In this document: positions 1-9,451 of the stretch, in pieces
Layout: each line of letters starts with the position of its first letter
Position numbering within the stretch: the stretch's first letter is position 1
Assembly: GCF_009907385.1 (NCBI RefSeq)
Contig: NZ_JAAATR010000042.1
Span: 124,001 to 188,000 of the forward strand
DNA from: Atlantibacter hermannii
Lineage (GTDB): Bacteria > Pseudomonadota > Gammaproteobacteria > Enterobacterales > Enterobacteriaceae
Direction of reading: 5' to 3'
DNA length: 64,000 nt
Program-made: the position numbers and the translations under genes
Notes under the pieces: generated by a model
Seen by the model: only the letters and a program-made list of their open reading frames with translations
Databases searched by the model: none
Told to the model about the DNA's origin: nothing

Positions 1-1
1 C

Positions 2-130
2 GCCAGCGCCCGTACCAAGCCAGCCACGCTGTCTACCGGCCTGGTCATTCAGGTGCCGGAATACCTGAGCAACGGCGATAAAATCCGCGTCCACATCCCG
101 GAGCGCCGCTATATGGGCCGCGCCGACTAA
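2..130 (+). CDS. yeiP: EF-P-like protein YeiP, C-terminal end only
   Basis: The last 42 codons of a gene cut by the left window edge. The readable tail ends in the segment ERRYMGRAD and then TAA, which is typical of the C-terminal OB-fold of the elongation factor P-like protein YeiP. The family binds the ribosome and eases translation through difficult motifs. Identity rests on this short tail plus the following yeiQ-yeiR-lpxT-mepS order, which matches E. coli. The N-terminal KOW and central domains lie outside the window. Confidence 0.85.
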   Translation, partial: ASARTKPATLSTGLVIQVPEYLSNGDKIRVHIPERRYMGRAD

Positions 131-139
131 GTATGTCTT

Positions 140-166
140 CAGGGGCAGCGATGCCCCTGTTTGTTA
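140..166 (+). terminator. Rho-independent terminator after yeiP
   Basis: A perfect 8-bp stem (CAGGGGCA / TGCCCCTG) with a GCGA tetraloop is followed by a short T-rich run (TTTGTT). It lies 10 nt after the yeiP stop codon. Confidence 0.75.
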
Positions 167-378
167 ATACCCCGTGATTAAATCGATGTAGCCGGCATTT
201 TTTGCTGAAAGCTGTTATACCAATTATCAAGCACAAGTCGACTTATTTTACCGCCACCCGCCATCATTGCATGATCCCCTTCACACTCTACAGAATATCC
301 CGGCATACCAATTCACATTGCTGTCGTATAACTTTACACTGATGATGTTAATTAATGGTTAATCAGGTAAAGCAAACA

Positions 379-1845
379 ATGAAAAACCTCGCTACCGCAA
401 CGCTTCCGCCCGACGTACAGACGCCGGATTATGACCGCCGCGCGCTGAAAAGCCGCATTGTGCATCTCGGCTTCGGCGCGTTTCACCGCGCGCACCAGGC
501 GTTACTGACGGACCGGGTGCTGCGCAAAAACGGCGGCGACTGGGGGATTTGCGAAATCAGCCTGTTCAGCGGCGATAAGCTGATGAGTGCGCTGCGCGAG
601 CAGGATCATCTGTTTACCGTGCTGGAAAAAGGCGCGCAGGGAAATACCGCCATTATGGTCGGCGCGGTAAACGAATGCCTGAATGCCAGGCTGGACGGTC
701 TTGAGGCCATTATTGAAAAGTTTTGCGAACCGCAGGTGGCGATCGTTTCCCTGACCATTACCGAGAAAGGCTATTGCATTGACCCGGCCAGCGGGCAGCT
801 TGATGCGACCAATGAACGCATTATCCACGACCTGGAAAACCCGCACGCCCCGCACTCCGCACCCGGCCTGCTGGTTGAAGCGCTGGCGCGACGCCAGGCG
901 CGCGGGCTTAACCCCTTTACCGTGCTGTCATGCGATAACATTCCTGAAAACGGCAACGTGGTGCGCCAGGCGGTGATCGGCATGGCGCAAAAGCGCTCGC
1001 CAGCGCTGGCGAAGTGGATTGCGGAACACGTTTCCTTCCCGGCTACCATGGTGGACCGCATTGTCCCCGCCGCCACGCCGGAATCCCTGCGGGAAATCAG
1101 CGATATTCTGGGCGTTGAGGATCCGTGCGCCATCAGCGCCGAGCCGTTTATCCAGTGGGTGGTGGAAGATAATTTCGTCGCAGGCCGTCCGGAATGGGAT
1201 GCCGTTGGCGTTCAACTGGTCGATGACGTGCTGCCCTGGGAACAGATGAAGCTGAGAATGCTCAACGGCAGCCATTCGTTCCTGGCCTGGCTGGGCTATC
1301 TGGCGGGCTATAAACATATCTCGGACTGCATGCGAGACGAAAATTTCAAAACCGCCGCCCGCAGGCTGATGCTCAACGAGCAGGCCCCGACGCTGCGCAT
1401 TACTGGCGTGGATTTAACCGCCTATGCCGACAGCCTGATCGAGCGCTTCAGCAATCCGGCGCTGAAGCATCAGACCTGGCAAATCGCGATGGACGGTAGC
1501 CAGAAACTGCCGCAGCGTATGCTCGACGGTATTCGCTGGCATCTGGCCAACGGCGGTGACTGGTCATTACTGGCGCTGGGCGTGGCGGGCTGGATGCGCT
1601 ACGTCAGCGGCGTGGATGATCGCGGCGAGCCGATTGATATCCGCGATCCGCTGCTGGACAAAATCCGTGCGCAGGTCGGGAAAAGCAGCGAGGACGAGCG
1701 CGTGGAAGCGCTGTTGAACCTGAAAGAGATTTTCGGTCAGGATCTTCCGGCCAACCCGGTGTTTATCCATACCCTGAAAGCGGCCTGGCAGAGCCTGTGC
1801 CGCACCGGCGCGCGCGACGCGGTAGCGCGCCTGGCACGTCGTTAA
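379..1845 (+). CDS. yeiQ: Mannitol dehydrogenase-family oxidoreductase YeiQ
   Basis: A 488-residue protein of the polyol-specific long-chain dehydrogenase family (mannitol dehydrogenase, fructuronate reductase and relatives), which oxidises sugar alcohols or reduces hexuronates with NAD(P). The N-terminal nucleotide-binding part begins IVHLGFGAFHRAHQA (about residues 24-38). The C-terminal half carries the family segment KLRMLNGSHS, which contains the catalytic lysine and the conserved Asn/His residues. The ATG at 379 was chosen over an upstream ATG at 355 because it gives the E. coli YeiQ length (488) and its N-terminus; the upstream start has no ribosome-binding site. No substrate has been established for YeiQ, so the exact reaction is unknown. 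It is transcribed alone, followed by a terminator. Confidence 0.93.
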   Translation: MKNLATATLPPDVQTPDYDRRALKSRIVHLGFGAFHRAHQALLTDRVLRKNGGDWGICEISLFSGDKLMSALREQDHLFTVLEKGAQGNTAIMVGAVNECLNARLDGLEAIIEKFCEPQVAIVSLTITEKGYCIDPASGQLDATNERIIHDLENPHAPHSAPGLLVEALARRQARGLNPFTVLSCDNIPENGNVVRQAVIGMAQKRSPALAKWIAEHVSFPATMVDRIVPAATPESLREISDILGVEDPCAISAEPFIQWVVEDNFVAGRPEWDAVGVQLVDDVLPWEQMKLRMLNGSHSFLAWLGYLAGYKHISDCMRDENFKTAARRLMLNEQAPTLRITGVDLTAYADSLIERFSNPALKHQTWQIAMDGSQKLPQRMLDGIRWHLANGGDWSLLALGVAGWMRYVSGVDDRGEPIDIRDPLLDKIRAQVGKSSEDERVEALLNLKEIFGQDLPANPVFIHTLKAAWQSLCRTGARDAVARLARR

Positions 1846-1858
1846 TTGCCTTTCATCC

Positions 1859-1890
1859 GGGGAGCAAATCTGCTCCCCCTCTTCTCTTTG
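1859..1890 (+). terminator. Rho-independent terminator after yeiQ
   Basis: A perfect 8-bp stem GGGGAGCA / TGCTCCCC with an AATC loop is followed by a pyrimidine run (CTCTTCTCTTT). It starts 13 nt downstream of the yeiQ stop. Confidence 0.75.
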
Positions 1891-1965
1891 CCGTCTTTTT
1901 TCGCCAGGATTACCGGCTACACTTTGTTATCGCGTTGAGCGGTAAAGATTCGGCAGGAGCCTTTC

Positions 1966-2943
1966 GTGACCAAAACCAACCTCATTACCGGCTTTCTCGG
2001 CAGCGGTAAAACCACCACTATTCTTCACCTGTTAGCCCATAAAGACCCCGCCGAGAAATGGGCGGTGCTGGTGAATGAATTTGGCGAAGTGGGCATTGAC
2101 GGCGCGCTGCTGGCCGATAGCGGCGCGTTGCTGAAAGAGATCCCCGGCGGCTGCATGTGCTGCGTAAACGGGTTGCCGATGCAGGTCGGCCTGAATACCC
2201 TGCTGCGCCAGGGTAAACCCGACCGGCTGTTGATTGAGCCCACCGGGCTGGGGCACCCTAAACAGATCCTCGATATCCTGACCGCGCCGGTTTACGAGCC
2301 GTGGATTGACCTGCGCGCCACGCTGTGCCTGCTGGATGCCCGTCAGCTGCTGGATCCGCAATACGTCAATAATGATAACTTCCGCGATCAGCTGGCTTCC
2401 GCCGACATTATTATTGCCAATAAGCAGGACCGCGCCGACGACAGCGCGCTGGAGGCGCTGAACCAGTGGCAGGAAAAGCACGGCGATAACCGCCAGATCG
2501 TGGTCGCTACCCAGGGGCAGATTGACAACGCGCTGCTTGATGCGCCACGCCATAACACCCGCGAGCTGCCCTCCAGCCCGGAACACAGCCATTCGCATCC
2601 CTCATCGCGCGGTTTGGCGGCGCTAAATTTAGCCAGTCACCAGCGCTGGCGGCGCAACCTGAACCAGGGCCAGGGCTATCATGCCTGCGGCTGGATTTTT
2701 GACAGCGAAACGGTATTCGACACTATCGGCCTGCTGGAATGGGCGCGGCTGGCGCCGGTGGATCGGGTCAAGGGCGTAATGCGCATTCCGGAAGGGCTGG
2801 TGCGAATTAACCGCCAGGGTCTGGATTTACATATCGAAACCCAGAACGTCGCGCCGCCGGACAGTCGCATTGAGCTTATTCACAACGATCTGGCCGACTG
2901 GAACGCCCTGCAATCCAGTTTGTTGAAGATTCGTTTAAGTTAG
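1966..2943 (+). CDS. yeiR: COG0523-family zinc-binding GTPase YeiR
   Basis: A 325-residue metal-binding GTPase of the G3E/COG0523 family (CobW, ZNG1 and nickel-chaperone relatives). The Walker A segment GFLGSGKTT is at residues 9-17. The diagnostic CxCC metal motif appears as GGCMCC near residues 61-66, and the base-specificity motif NKQD near residue 151. A small histidine patch (HSHSHPSS) precedes the C-terminal CobW-C domain. E. coli YeiR is a zinc-stimulated GTPase thought to act in zinc homeostasis. Translation starts at GTG with a good AGGAG site at 1955-1959; no ATG fits as well. It is followed 46 nt later by lpxT on the same strand, probably co-transcribed. Confidence 0.94.
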   Translation: MTKTNLITGFLGSGKTTTILHLLAHKDPAEKWAVLVNEFGEVGIDGALLADSGALLKEIPGGCMCCVNGLPMQVGLNTLLRQGKPDRLLIEPTGLGHPKQILDILTAPVYEPWIDLRATLCLLDARQLLDPQYVNNDNFRDQLASADIIIANKQDRADDSALEALNQWQEKHGDNRQIVVATQGQIDNALLDAPRHNTRELPSSPEHSHSHPSSRGLAALNLASHQRWRRNLNQGQGYHACGWIFDSETVFDTIGLLEWARLAPVDRVKGVMRIPEGLVRINRQGLDLHIETQNVAPPDSRIELIHNDLADWNALQSSLLKIRLS

Positions 2944-2989
2944 TCCGACTAACGTTGCCTGGGTGTAATCTCAGACTGTGATGAAGATC

Positions 2990-3703
2990 ATGAAAACGCG
3001 TCTCCCTCTTATCGTGCTGTTGAACATCGCCGGCCTTGCGCTGTTTTTTTCGTGGATGCTGCCGGCAAACCACGGATTCTGGTTCCCCATCGATTCCAGA
3101 ATATTCCATTATTTCAACAATCTGCTGGTAGAGAGTCGCGCGTTTTTGTGGCTGGTGGCGATCACCAACAACCGCGCCTTTGACGGGTTTTCGCTGGTGG
3201 CGATGGGGTTGCTGATACTGTCGTACTGGCTGAAGCAGACGCCGTATGGCCGCCGCCAGATTGTCATTATGGGCGTGGTGATGTTGCTGACGGCGGTCGT
3301 GCTGAATCAGATTGGCCAACGGCTGCCGGTGCAGCGTCACAGCCCGACGCTGTTTTTCACCGATATCCATCGGGTGAGCGAGTTGCTCAACATCCCCACC
3401 AAAGACGCTTCGAAAGACAGTTTCCCGGGGGATCATGGGATGATGCTAATGATCTTTTGCGGATTTATGCTGCGCTATTTCGGCGCGCGGGCCTTTGCTA
3501 TTTCCCTGGTTATTTTTGTGGTTTTTTCCCTGCCGCGAATGATGATTGGCGCGCACTGGTTTACCGATATATTCGTCGGGTCGTTATCCGTAATTTTAGT
3601 AGGGCTTCCATGGGTGCTATTAACGCCGCTAAGCGACAAAATAATCACGCTGCTGAACTATTATTTACCCGGTAAGAATAAACAGAGTCCGAATATTCAG
3701 TAA
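2990..3703 (+). CDS. lpxT: Lipid A 1-diphosphate synthase LpxT
   Basis: A 237-residue inner-membrane PAP2-family phosphotransferase. LpxT moves the distal phosphate of undecaprenyl pyrophosphate to the 1-position of lipid A on the periplasmic side, recycling the carrier and raising the negative charge of LPS. The PAP2 signature is present: KDASKDSFPGDHG around residues 135-147 and PRMMIGAHWFTD about 35 residues later, with the catalytic histidines. Six hydrophobic segments are apparent. The start is uncertain: GTG 2978, ATG 2981 and ATG 2990 are in frame. ATG 2990 reproduces the 237-residue E. coli length and N-terminus, but no start has a strong ribosome-binding site. Confidence 0.9.
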   Translation: MKTRLPLIVLLNIAGLALFFSWMLPANHGFWFPIDSRIFHYFNNLLVESRAFLWLVAITNNRAFDGFSLVAMGLLILSYWLKQTPYGRRQIVIMGVVMLLTAVVLNQIGQRLPVQRHSPTLFFTDIHRVSELLNIPTKDASKDSFPGDHGMMLMIFCGFMLRYFGARAFAISLVIFVVFSLPRMMIGAHWFTDIFVGSLSVILVGLPWVLLTPLSDKIITLLNYYLPGKNKQSPNIQ

Positions 3704-3717
3704 TTGTTCACAATATA

Positions 3718-3756
3718 AACCGCCATGTGCTGCTTCAGCCTGTGGCGGTTTTTTAT
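3718..3756 (+). terminator. Rho-independent terminator after lpxT
   Basis: The stem AACCGCCA (3718-3725) pairs with TGGCGGTT (3743-3750) and is followed by a run of T. It lies 15 nt after the lpxT stop. Confidence 0.8.
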
Positions 3757-4117
3757 TGCATAACCGAATTTAGCTTAAATACTAAACACCCAATTTGTCA
3801 TCAAAATGAAAAGGTTGCTTATTTTTAACGCATAAATGTTACGTAATTGTTTAAATATAAATTTTGTTTTTTAACATCACAATTTCTTATAAAAAATCGG
3901 ATAAAAGCTCTCGCCATGCGTGTTTCGATCGGGTACTCTCGATTTCGCTTTGTTGGCAAACGGTTAAATAGTGGCTCATGAGTAATCTTAGTGTGCGTTA
4001 ATCCACATTTTTGCACATCCGGAATTGTCTCATCCCGCCTCGCTAATTAGTCTCGTCACGTTTGGCATTTTTTATAACGATATTTGTCGTTAAGGACTTC
4101 AAGGGAAAATAAACAAC
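3757..4117. other. AT-rich upstream region of mepS, no gene seen
   Basis: About 360 nt of strikingly AT-rich, non-coding sequence between the lpxT terminator and mepS. No frame gives a credible protein. It presumably holds the mepS promoter and a long 5' leader. The ribosome-binding site AAGGGA lies 11 nt before the mepS ATG. No promoter could be chosen with confidence. Confidence 0.6.
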
Positions 4118-4687
4118 ATGGTCACATCTCAACCAATTGTGAGATATTTCTTGCGGGTAATCCCTGCGATTGCAGTTGCGGTACTGCTTTCAGCTTGTAG
4201 CTCCACCAACACCGCAAAGAACGTGCATTCTGAGACGCATGCAGTTGGCAGTAACGATAGTTTTTTACTGCAAGCCTCTCAGGATGAATTTGAACAGATG
4301 GTCCGTACAGTCGATATCAAATCGCGCTTAATGGACCAGTACGCAAGCTGGAAAGGCGTGCGCTATCGCCTCGGCGGCAGCACCCGTAGCGGCATTGATT
4401 GCTCCGGTTTTGTGCAGCGTACCTTCCGTGAACAATTTGGTTTAGAACTGCCGCGTTCAACTTACGAACAGCAGGAAATGGGTAAACATATTTCCCGCAA
4501 CGGCTTACGCACCGGCGATCTGGTGCTGTTCCGCGCAGGCTCCACTGGCCGCCACGTCGGTATCTATATCGGCAACAACCAGTTCGTTCATGCGTCTACC
4601 AGCAGCGGCGTTGTGATTTCCAGCATGGATGAGCCCTACTGGAACAAGCGCTACAATGAAGCGCGGCGCGTACTGACCCGCACATAA
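4118..4687 (+). CDS. mepS: Murein DD-endopeptidase MepS (Spr), lipoprotein
   Basis: A 189-residue outer-membrane lipoprotein that cleaves mDAP-D-Ala cross-links in peptidoglycan and so makes room for new glycan strands. The signal peptide ends in the lipobox LLSAC, with Cys27 as the lipidated residue. The NlpC/P60 domain has the catalytic cysteine in GIDCSGF (Cys95; Cys69 of the mature protein), the catalytic histidine in GRHVGIYI (His146) and the third polar residue His158. Length and sequence track E. coli MepS (188 residues). In E. coli the protein is degraded by the NlpI-Prc system; those genes are not in this window. It is monocistronic, bounded by its own terminator. Confidence 0.97.
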   Translation: MVTSQPIVRYFLRVIPAIAVAVLLSACSSTNTAKNVHSETHAVGSNDSFLLQASQDEFEQMVRTVDIKSRLMDQYASWKGVRYRLGGSTRSGIDCSGFVQRTFREQFGLELPRSTYEQQEMGKHISRNGLRTGDLVLFRAGSTGRHVGIYIGNNQFVHASTSSGVVISSMDEPYWNKRYNEARRVLTRT

Positions 4688-4735
4688 TCTTGTTGCCAGC
4701 TTCCCTTGGCTGTCCCAACAGATATCATTCAACAA

Positions 4736-4762
4736 AACGCTGCTTCGGCAGCGTTTTTGTTT
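4736..4762 (+). terminator. Rho-independent terminator after mepS
   Basis: A perfect 8-bp stem AACGCTGC / GCAGCGTT with the stable TTCG tetraloop is followed by T5-G-TTT. Confidence 0.88.
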
Positions 4763-4853
4763 GCCGCAAACACGGCGATCACACCTTTCACTAACCAGGT
4801 TATATTTTCAGGAAACACCCTCCACTTGCGACGATCACAGAGAGCCTCCCGGG

Positions 4854-6419
4854 ATGAGAGCAGTCAATATCTTTGAGCGCTATCTGACGACGCCACGGAA
4901 AGTGATCATGACGAGCATCATGGTTGGCGTCGTCCTGGCGATAATGACTTCCGCGCTTTACGCCTTGTGGCTACACCACAAGCGCGAACAAGGCTATGAC
5001 ATACTGACTCAAGGCGTACAACGCTACGTGCGCGATTATTTTAACGATCTCGAAGCGGTTGCCGATACGCTCCAGCCGCTCACCCAGTCAGGATGTAATC
5101 TCGTCTCCGCTAAACTTACGTCCCGCGCGGCGTTTAATATCAACGTTCGCGCCTTCGTGCTGGTCAATAACGATACGGCCTACTGTTCATCGGCCACCGG
5201 CAGTATGTCGGAATCGATGGCCAAACTGGCCCCGGCCATCGATACCCATCAAAAGGTCGATTTAGACATCATGCCCGGTACGCCGATGATGCCAGGCAAA
5301 CCGACTATCGCTATCTGGTATCAGAACCCTGCTGACGCGCAGCGCGGGATATTCACGACGTTGAATGTCAATCTGGCGCCCTATTTGCTGTTCACGTCGC
5401 GCCATCGCGATGCGGCAAGCGTGGCGCTGGTGATTGGCAATAAAGCCATTAGCACGGCGTCGCCCGGGGTTTATAACGTCGCCAGCCTGGCCTCTATGCC
5501 CTTGCGTATCGCCACCCTGCCAGATTATCCCATTAAGCTCTTTATTTACGGTAAAACCTGGTCACGGGAGGATATTGCGCTGTCGGCCCTGTCAGGGATT
5601 CTGACTGGCGCGCTCGGCGGATGCCTGTGCGGCTACCTGCTGTATGCCCGTCAGCGCTCCGGTAAGGAGATCCTGCAAGGCATACGCCGCAATCAGTTTT
5701 ATATTGTCTGGCAACCGGTGGTGGAATCGCAAAATCTCACCATGACCGGCGCAGAAGTGCTGATGCGCTGGGAACACCCTACGGCGGGCGCTATCCCACC
5801 TGATGCGTTTATCAATTTTGCCGAAGCCCAACAGCTTATTGTCCCGCTGACCCGCCATCTGTTTAAGCTGATCGCCAGAGAGGCGCCGCTTTTGATGAAT
5901 AGCCTGCCCAAGGGCGCGAAACTCGGCGTTAATATCGCGCCGGGGCATTTACATTCGCCGGGGTTTAAAGAGGATATACGCCAGTTCGCCGCTTCGCTGC
6001 CCGACGGCCACTTCCAGGTGGTTTTTGAAATTACCGAACGGGATATGATCCAGGAAAAAGAAGCGGTATCGCTGTTTGCGTGGCTGCACCAGCAGGGATT
6101 TGAGATCGCCGTGGACGATTTCGGCACCGGCCACAGCGCGCTAATCTACCTGGAGCGCTTTACCCTGGATTACCTGAAAATCGATCGCGGTTTCGTTAAC
6201 GCCATTGGCACCGAAACGGTGACCTCGCCGGTGCTGGATGCGGTGATCACCCTCGCCCGCCGGTTAAACATGACGACCGTGGCCGAGGGGGTAGAAACCT
6301 GGGAACAGGCCAAATGGCTGCGCGATCGCGGGGTGAATTACCTGCAAGGATTTTTCTTTTCCCGTCCGGTACGCGTTGCCCAGCTTATCGACTGGCAGCG
6401 CCAGCGTTCAGATAAATAA
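4854..6419 (+). CDS. pdeN: c-di-GMP phosphodiesterase PdeN (Rtn), CSS-EAL type
   Basis: A 521-residue inner-membrane phosphodiesterase that hydrolyses cyclic di-GMP. A first membrane segment (about residues 20-40) precedes a periplasmic CSS domain. The CSS motif is visible in the segment AYCSSATG, and a further cysteine lies nearer the N-terminus (SGCNLV); in this family redox state and DsbA/DsbB control activity. A second membrane segment is followed by the cytoplasmic EAL domain, with EVL in place of EAL (AEVLMRWEHP), the DDFGTGHSAL segment and the downstream KIDRGF and VAEGVET motifs, so it looks catalytically complete. The ATG at 4854 was chosen by alignment with E. coli Rtn; an upstream in-frame ATG at 4761 would add an unrelated leader inside the mepS terminator. 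Confidence 0.93.
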   Translation: MRAVNIFERYLTTPRKVIMTSIMVGVVLAIMTSALYALWLHHKREQGYDILTQGVQRYVRDYFNDLEAVADTLQPLTQSGCNLVSAKLTSRAAFNINVRAFVLVNNDTAYCSSATGSMSESMAKLAPAIDTHQKVDLDIMPGTPMMPGKPTIAIWYQNPADAQRGIFTTLNVNLAPYLLFTSRHRDAASVALVIGNKAISTASPGVYNVASLASMPLRIATLPDYPIKLFIYGKTWSREDIALSALSGILTGALGGCLCGYLLYARQRSGKEILQGIRRNQFYIVWQPVVESQNLTMTGAEVLMRWEHPTAGAIPPDAFINFAEAQQLIVPLTRHLFKLIAREAPLLMNSLPKGAKLGVNIAPGHLHSPGFKEDIRQFAASLPDGHFQVVFEITERDMIQEKEAVSLFAWLHQQGFEIAVDDFGTGHSALIYLERFTLDYLKIDRGFVNAIGTETVTSPVLDAVITLARRLNMTTVAEGVETWEQAKWLRDRGVNYLQGFFFSRPVRVAQLIDWQRQRSDK

Positions 6420-6538
6420 CCGACACCGCAAGATTGTCGGGACATTTATTTCACAATCTCGCGCCCCTCACTTATTATTCACAGACAACAGCTTAGCCCG
6501 GCGGCAGCGTCGGGATAACTACAGGATCACGCCATCGT

Positions 6539-8344
6539 ATGCTTGCGCGCGCACTGATTTTACTGCTTAGCCTGATAAGCAGCGTGGGATACACACAAGA
6601 TATCAAAGAGAGCTATTCGCTGGCGGTGCTGGGCGAACCGAAATACGCCGTGGATTTCACCCACTTTGACTACGTCGACCCCGCCGCGCCCAAGGGCGGC
6701 AATATCACGCTTTCCAGTATCGGCACCTTCGATAATTTTAACCGCTACGCCCTGCGCGGCAATGCGGCGGTACGCACGGAAAGCCTTTACGACGCGCTGT
6801 TTACCACTTCCGACGACGAACCGGCCAGTTACTATCCGCTGATTGCCGAGCGGGTACGCTATCCGGATAACTACGCCTGGGCGGAAGTCGAAATGAACCC
6901 TCGTGCCCGCTTTCACGACGGCAGCCCGATCACCGCCGAGGATGTCGCGTTCACGTTCTCAAAATTTATGACCGAAGGCGTGCCCCAGTTCCGGATTTAT
7001 TACAAAGGCGCGACGGTCAAAGCCATCGCGCCGCTGACGGTGCGTATCGAACTCGCCACGCCGGGCAAAGAGAATTTGCTCGGGCTGTTTTCCCTGCCGG
7101 TGATGCCGAAAGCGTTCTGGAAAGATCATAAGCTGAGCGATCCGCTCTCCACCCCGCCACTGGCAAGCGGCCCGTATAAAATTACCGCCTGGAAAATGGG
7201 CCAGTACGTGACGTATTCGCGGGTAAAAGATTACTGGGGCGCAAATCTGCCGGTAAACCGCGGGCGCTGGAACTTCGACACTATCCGCTACGATTACTAC
7301 CTCGACGATAACGTGGCGTTCGAGGCGTTTAAGGCGGGCGCGTTTGATTTCCGCAGCGAAGTCAGCGCAAAAAACTGGGCTACCCGTTACATCGGCAAAA
7401 ACTTCGACAATAACTACATCGTCAAAGATGAGAAGAAAAGCGAGGCGGCCACCGATACCCGCTGGCTGGCATTCAACATCCAACGTCCCCAGTTTGCCGA
7501 CCGCCGGGTGCGAGAGGCGATCACCCTGGCGTTTGATTTTGAATGGATGAACAAAGCGCTGTTCTATAACGCTTATAGCCGCGCCAACAGTTATTTCCAG
7601 AACACCGAATACGCCGCGCGCGATTATCCCAAAGCCGATGAGCTGGTGCTGTTAGCCCCGATGAAAGCCGACCTGCCGCCGGAGGTGTTCACCTCAATTT
7701 ATCAGCCGCCGGTTTCCAGGGGCGACGGTTTCGACCGGGACAATCTGCTGAAAGCCATCGACCTGTTGAAACAGGCGGGCTGGGAGCTGAAAAACCAGAA
7801 GCTGGTGAACGTGAAAACCGGCCAGCCGTTCAGTTCTGAACTGCTGCTCTCCTCCGGCGGCAATAACCAGTGGGTGCTGCCGTTCCAGCATAATCTGGAA
7901 CGCCTGGGCATCACGCTGAATATTCGCCAGGTGGATAACTCACAGATCACTAACCGGCTGCGCACCCGGGATTACGACATGATGCCGTCGCTGTGGCGCG
8001 CGATGCCGTGGCCGAGTTCCGACCTGCAAATCTCCTGGGCCTCGGAATACATCGATTCCACCTATAACGCGCCCGGCGTGAAAAGCCCGGTGGTGGATAA
8101 GCTGATCGCGCAGATTATGGCCAGTCAGGGCGATAAACAAAAGCTGCTGCCGCTGGGCCGCGCGCTGGACCGGGTCCTCACCTGGAATTTCTATATGCTA
8201 CCCATGTGGTATATGTCCTCCGACCGTTACGCTTACTGGGATAAGTTTTCCCATCCGGCGGTAGCGCCCGTCTATTCCCTGGGTTTTGATACCTGGTGGT
8301 ATGACGTTAACCGGGCGGAAAAACTGCCCGCCGCGCGGCGTTGA
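6539..8344 (+). CDS. yejA: Peptide ABC importer substrate-binding protein YejA
   Basis: A 601-residue periplasmic solute-binding protein of the oligopeptide/nickel (SBP family 5) class. A signal peptide of about 20 residues (MLARALILLLSLISSVGYTQ) precedes the mature protein, whose N-terminal lobe includes FDNFNRYALRG and ASYYPLIAE. First gene of the yejABEF operon. In E. coli the system imports peptide-nucleotide antibiotics such as microcin C and related peptides; the natural substrate is probably di- to oligopeptides. The gene is followed 9 nt later by yejB, with the yejB ribosome-binding site GAGGAG overlapping the stop codon. Confidence 0.95.
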   Translation: MLARALILLLSLISSVGYTQDIKESYSLAVLGEPKYAVDFTHFDYVDPAAPKGGNITLSSIGTFDNFNRYALRGNAAVRTESLYDALFTTSDDEPASYYPLIAERVRYPDNYAWAEVEMNPRARFHDGSPITAEDVAFTFSKFMTEGVPQFRIYYKGATVKAIAPLTVRIELATPGKENLLGLFSLPVMPKAFWKDHKLSDPLSTPPLASGPYKITAWKMGQYVTYSRVKDYWGANLPVNRGRWNFDTIRYDYYLDDNVAFEAFKAGAFDFRSEVSAKNWATRYIGKNFDNNYIVKDEKKSEAATDTRWLAFNIQRPQFADRRVREAITLAFDFEWMNKALFYNAYSRANSYFQNTEYAARDYPKADELVLLAPMKADLPPEVFTSIYQPPVSRGDGFDRDNLLKAIDLLKQAGWELKNQKLVNVKTGQPFSSELLLSSGGNNQWVLPFQHNLERLGITLNIRQVDNSQITNRLRTRDYDMMPSLWRAMPWPSSDLQISWASEYIDSTYNAPGVKSPVVDKLIAQIMASQGDKQKLLPLGRALDRVLTWNFYMLPMWYMSSDRYAYWDKFSHPAVAPVYSLGFDTWWYDVNRAEKLPAARR

Positions 8345-8353
8345 GGAGCGACG

Positions 8354-9451
8354 ATGGGCGCTTATCTGATTCGTCGTCTGCTGCTGATTATCCCGACCCT
8401 GTGGGCGATCATCACGATTAACTTTTTTATCGTCCAGATCGCCCCCGGCGGACCGGTAGATCAGGCGATTTCCGCTATTCAGTTTGGCCGCGGCGGCGGA
8501 ATACCCGGCGTCAGCGGCGAAGGGAGCGGCCTGAGCCATGCCCAGGCGGGTGTGCGCAATCCCGGCGACAGCCAGTATCGCGGCGCGCGTGGGTTAGATC
8601 CGGAAATTATCGACGAGATCACCAAACGCTACGGTTTTGATAAACCGCTGCATGAGCGCTATTTCACCATGCTGAAAGATTATGTGCGCTTCGATTTCGG
8701 CAATAGCCTGTTTCGCAGCGCCTCGGTACTGACGCTGATCCGCGACAGCCTGCCGGTCTCCATCACTCTTGGGCTCTGGAGCACGTTAATTATTTACCTG
8801 GTGTCGATACCTTTGGGCATCCGCAAGGCGGTGCGTAACGGCAGCGCGTTTGACGTCTGGAGCAGCGCGCTGATCATCGTCGGCTACGCCATTCCCGCCT
8901 TTCTGTTCGCCATCCTGCTGATTGTGCTGTTCGCGGGCGGCACCTGGTTCGATCTGTTCCCACTGCGCGGCCTGGTATCGGCTAACTTCGACAGCTTGCC
9001 CTGGTATAAGCAAATAACCGATTATCTGTGGCATATCACACTGCCGGTGCTGGCGACGGTGATTGGCGGGTTTGCGGCGTTAACCATGCTGACCAAAAAC
9101 TCGTTTCTCGATGAGATCCGCAAGCAGTATGTGGTCACGGCCCGGGCTAAAGGGTTGGGCGAGAAACAGATCCTGCGTGGCCACGTGTTCCGCAACGCCA
9201 TGCTGCTGGTGATCGCCGGTTTTCCGGCGGCGTTTATCAGCATGTTTTTTACCGGCTCGCTGCTGATTGAAGTGATGTTTTCCCTCAACGGGCTGGGGCT
9301 GTTGGGTTATGAAGCCACCGTGTCGCGGGATTATCCGGTGATGTTCGGCACGTTGTATATTTTTACGCTGATCGGCCTGCTGCTGAATATCCTTAGCGAT
9401 ATCACCTATACGCTGGTCGATCCGCGCATCGATTTTGAGGGACGCGGATGA
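8354..9451 (+). CDS. yejB: Peptide ABC importer permease YejB
   Basis: A 365-residue inner-membrane permease of the DppB/OppB family, with six predicted membrane segments and the EAA-loop region (around [18 protein letters not shown]) that contacts the ATPase. Between the first and second membrane segments there is a long glycine-rich insert (about residues 45-85), also present in E. coli YejB. A strong GAGGAG ribosome-binding site precedes the ATG. The TGA stop overlaps the ATG of yejE (ATGA), so the two permease halves are translationally coupled, as expected for a 1:1 heterodimer. Confidence 0.95.
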   Translation: MGAYLIRRLLLIIPTLWAIITINFFIVQIAPGGPVDQAISAIQFGRGGGIPGVSGEGSGLSHAQAGVRNPGDSQYRGARGLDPEIIDEITKRYGFDKPLHERYFTMLKDYVRFDFGNSLFRSASVLTLIRDSLPVSITLGLWSTLIIYLVSIPLGIRKAVRNGSAFDVWSSALIIVGYAIPAFLFAILLIVLFAGGTWFDLFPLRGLVSANFDSLPWYKQITDYLWHITLPVLATVIGGFAALTMLTKNSFLDEIRKQYVVTARAKGLGEKQILRGHVFRNAMLLVIAGFPAAFISMFFTGSLLIEVMFSLNGLGLLGYEATVSRDYPVMFGTLYIFTLIGLLLNILSDITYTLVDPRIDFEGRG